Origin: Bradyrhizobium aeschynomenes
GTDB taxonomy: Bacteria; Pseudomonadota; Alphaproteobacteria; Rhizobiales; Xanthobacteraceae
Reading direction: 5' to 3'
Assembly: GCF_013178945.1 (NCBI RefSeq)
Contig: NZ_JABFDM010000008.1
Coordinates: forward strand, 61,719-125,718
Length of the DNA: 64,000 nt
In this document: one piece after another, positions 63,137 to 64,000 of the stretch
Numbering within the stretch: position 1 is the stretch's first letter
Layout: each line of letters starts with the position of its first letter
Program-made: the position numbers and the translations under genes
Notes under the pieces: model-generated
Seen by the model: only the letters and a program-made list of their open reading frames with translations
The model's database searches: none
What the model was told of the DNA's origin: nothing

Positions 63137-63511
63137 ATGAACTTCGCGGGCCTAGCCTACCGCTTCATATCCAATTTCGTATTTCTCGCGGCTGTCTTTC
63201 TCAGCCTGAACTACATCGAGAAATACCAGAACCGCGCCGTGCTGGCGCTGGTGGTGCTGATCTATGCCGGCATGCGCGCCGTGACGGTGGTGCGAACCTT
63301 CCACTTTTTCGGCCGCATCGAGAAGATGGAGACGGATGTCCGTCGGCTGGCCGGTATGCTGGGCGAAGGCCCGGTCGGTCAGGTCGTCAGCAAGCAGGTG
63401 GTCGCCGACGTCGGCTCGCTGCGCAAGGACGGCGAGAAGAAGTCCTATATGGATCTGTTCTTCCTGGCCGCGGCCGTCATCCTCTGTGTCAGCAAGCTGA
63501 TCTCGAACTGA
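63137..63511 (+). CDS. Small membrane protein, unknown function
   Basis: The 124-aa product begins MNFAGLAYRFISNFVF, with GGGGGAG six bases upstream of ATG 63137. Two helices near the N-terminus, a charged central stretch (GRIEKMETDVRRLAG...) and one helix at the C-terminus (LFFLAAAVILCVSKLI) suggest a three-pass topology. No family recalled. Followed by a terminator. Confidence 0.7.
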   Translation: MNFAGLAYRFISNFVFLAAVFLSLNYIEKYQNRAVLALVVLIYAGMRAVTVVRTFHFFGRIEKMETDVRRLAGMLGEGPVGQVVSKQVVADVGSLRKDGEKKSYMDLFFLAAAVILCVSKLISN

Positions 63512-63564
63512 TGCGCGGGAGAAGGCAGCGGGCGTGAGGCAAACCAGATTGCTCAATCGAAAAA

Positions 63565-63587
63565 GGGGCGCGTCAGCGCCCCGTTTT
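63565..63587. terminator. Bidirectional Rho-independent terminator
   Basis: Stem GGGGCGC (63565-63571) with GCGCCCC (63576-63582), a four-base loop, a 3' GTTTTCG tract and a 5' AAAA run. It separates the membrane gene from the convergent minus-strand gene that ends at 63614, so it can serve both. Confidence 0.8.
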
Positions 63588-63613
63588 CGTTTCAAAGGTC
63601 GGTGCTTTGATCG

Positions 63614-64000
63614 TCAGCGCCGGCGCAGCGCCGCGAGGCGAACGGGGCGACCGGCCGGCTTGGTGGCGGCCTGGCCCTCGACCCGAACGACCTGATGCCG
63701 GCGGGCGGACAATGGTGCGGCGGGCGGCCAGGCGAACAGCTGGGCGGACGGAGCGGGAAGCGCGGGAGCCGTCGCGATTCGCGCCTTGACCGCAGGCCGC
63801 GGCCAGGACGGCTTCGGCAGGGTGCGTGCCGCCGCAGGCGGCAGGTCCAGATTGCCGAAATCGTCCAGCGTGGCACGGGCGCGCGTGTCGGCGCTGGCGA
63901 GGTTGGTTGGCGTGATGGCCGGCCAATGCGCCACCGGCGTCTCGTCCGACGGCCGGTGCACCAGCCAGTCCTCCGGCTCGGTCGGCGTTGCCGGCCGGTC
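63614..64000 (-). CDS. C-terminal part of a Pro/Ala-rich protein (start outside window)
   Basis: The minus-strand frame is open to the right edge; about 128 C-terminal residues are visible. They are rich in Pro, Ala and Arg with no recognisable domain (for example ARTLPKPSWPRPAVKARIATAP). Codon-like composition and the converging terminator support a real gene, but no function can be given. Confidence 0.5.
   Translation of the reverse strand, partial: DRPATPTEPEDWLVHRPSDETPVAHWPAITPTNLASADTRARATLDDFGNLDLPPAAARTLPKPSWPRPAVKARIATAPALPAPSAQLFAWPPAAPLSARRHQVVRVEGQAATKPAGRPVRLAALRRR

Noticed and set aside
1..64000. CRISPR arrays, tRNA/rRNA genes, insertion sequences and cobalamin riboswitch
   Set aside because: Looked for on both strands, including before the B12-type radical SAM gene and eutB; nothing with the needed repeats, folds or transposase motifs was seen.

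Overview
The window is a gene-dense, GC-rich stretch with no tRNA, rRNA, IS or CRISPR. Gene content (CcoG, Moco hydroxylase with a Liv-type ABC transporter, EutBC, Lin0512, RidA/DadA) and a characteristic intergenic repeat family suggest an alphaproteobacterium, most likely Bradyrhizobium or a close relative. That assignment is inference from gene style, not from a marker gene.

Layout. (1) 1-3.5 kb, plus strand: end of a sulfide:quinone-oxidoreductase-like flavoprotein, a TrxC-type thioredoxin, a small DUF2892-like membrane protein, CcoG and a small two-helix membrane protein. Two FNR/FixK-like boxes and a strong terminator lie among them. (2) 3.5-4.5 kb: non-coding, holding repeat copy A. 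(3) 4.5-7.6 kb, plus: a B12-binding-type radical SAM protein and a fusion of an unknown domain to a nucleoside phosphorylase/nucleosidase-like domain. (4) 7.6-36.9 kb, minus: one continuous extracellular contractile injection system (eCIS, Afp/PVC-like) operon. In transcription order it encodes the Pvc16-like cap (DUF4255), an unknown 353-aa protein, sheath, three tube proteins, a DUF5908 peptide, the LysM tube/baseplate protein, VgrG-like spike, gp25, a spike-tip candidate, large J-like baseplate protein, fibre, a small coiled coil, the second J-like baseplate protein, a six-repeat protein, tape measure, AAA+ ATPase, two DUF4157 cargo-type proteins and a membrane protein. The two DUF4157 proteins share a closely related N-terminal module but carry different C-terminal parts. 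One has a PD-(D/E)XK nuclease-like motif set; the other has an HAE...CxxC motif pair typical of zinc nucleic-acid/nucleotide deaminases. These are the most interesting candidates in the window.

(5) 37.4-46.7 kb: a TetR regulator divergent from a three-subunit xanthine-dehydrogenase-family hydroxylase, which runs into a complete branched-chain-amino-acid-type ABC transporter (SBP, LivH, LivM, LivG, LivF), apparently one uptake-and-oxidation operon. (6) 46.7-54.1 kb: ethanolamine ammonia-lyase EutBC on the minus strand, divergent from an aminoethylphosphonate/iron-type ABC transporter, a DeoR regulator and a Lin0512 protein. (7) 54.1-58.9 kb: repeat copy B, a small unknown protein, a LysR regulator divergent from an NAD-dependent epimerase-like protein and a DUF4386-like membrane protein, then repeat copy C. 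(8) 58.9-64 kb: an XRE-cupin regulator divergent from an amidase, RidA and a DadA-like flavoenzyme, with a perfect operator-like palindrome in between; then a small membrane protein, a bidirectional terminator and the end of a Pro/Ala-rich protein.

The three intergenic repeat copies (A, B, C) preserve hairpins although their arm sequences differ by compensatory changes, so the element looks selected for structure rather than merely recently copied.
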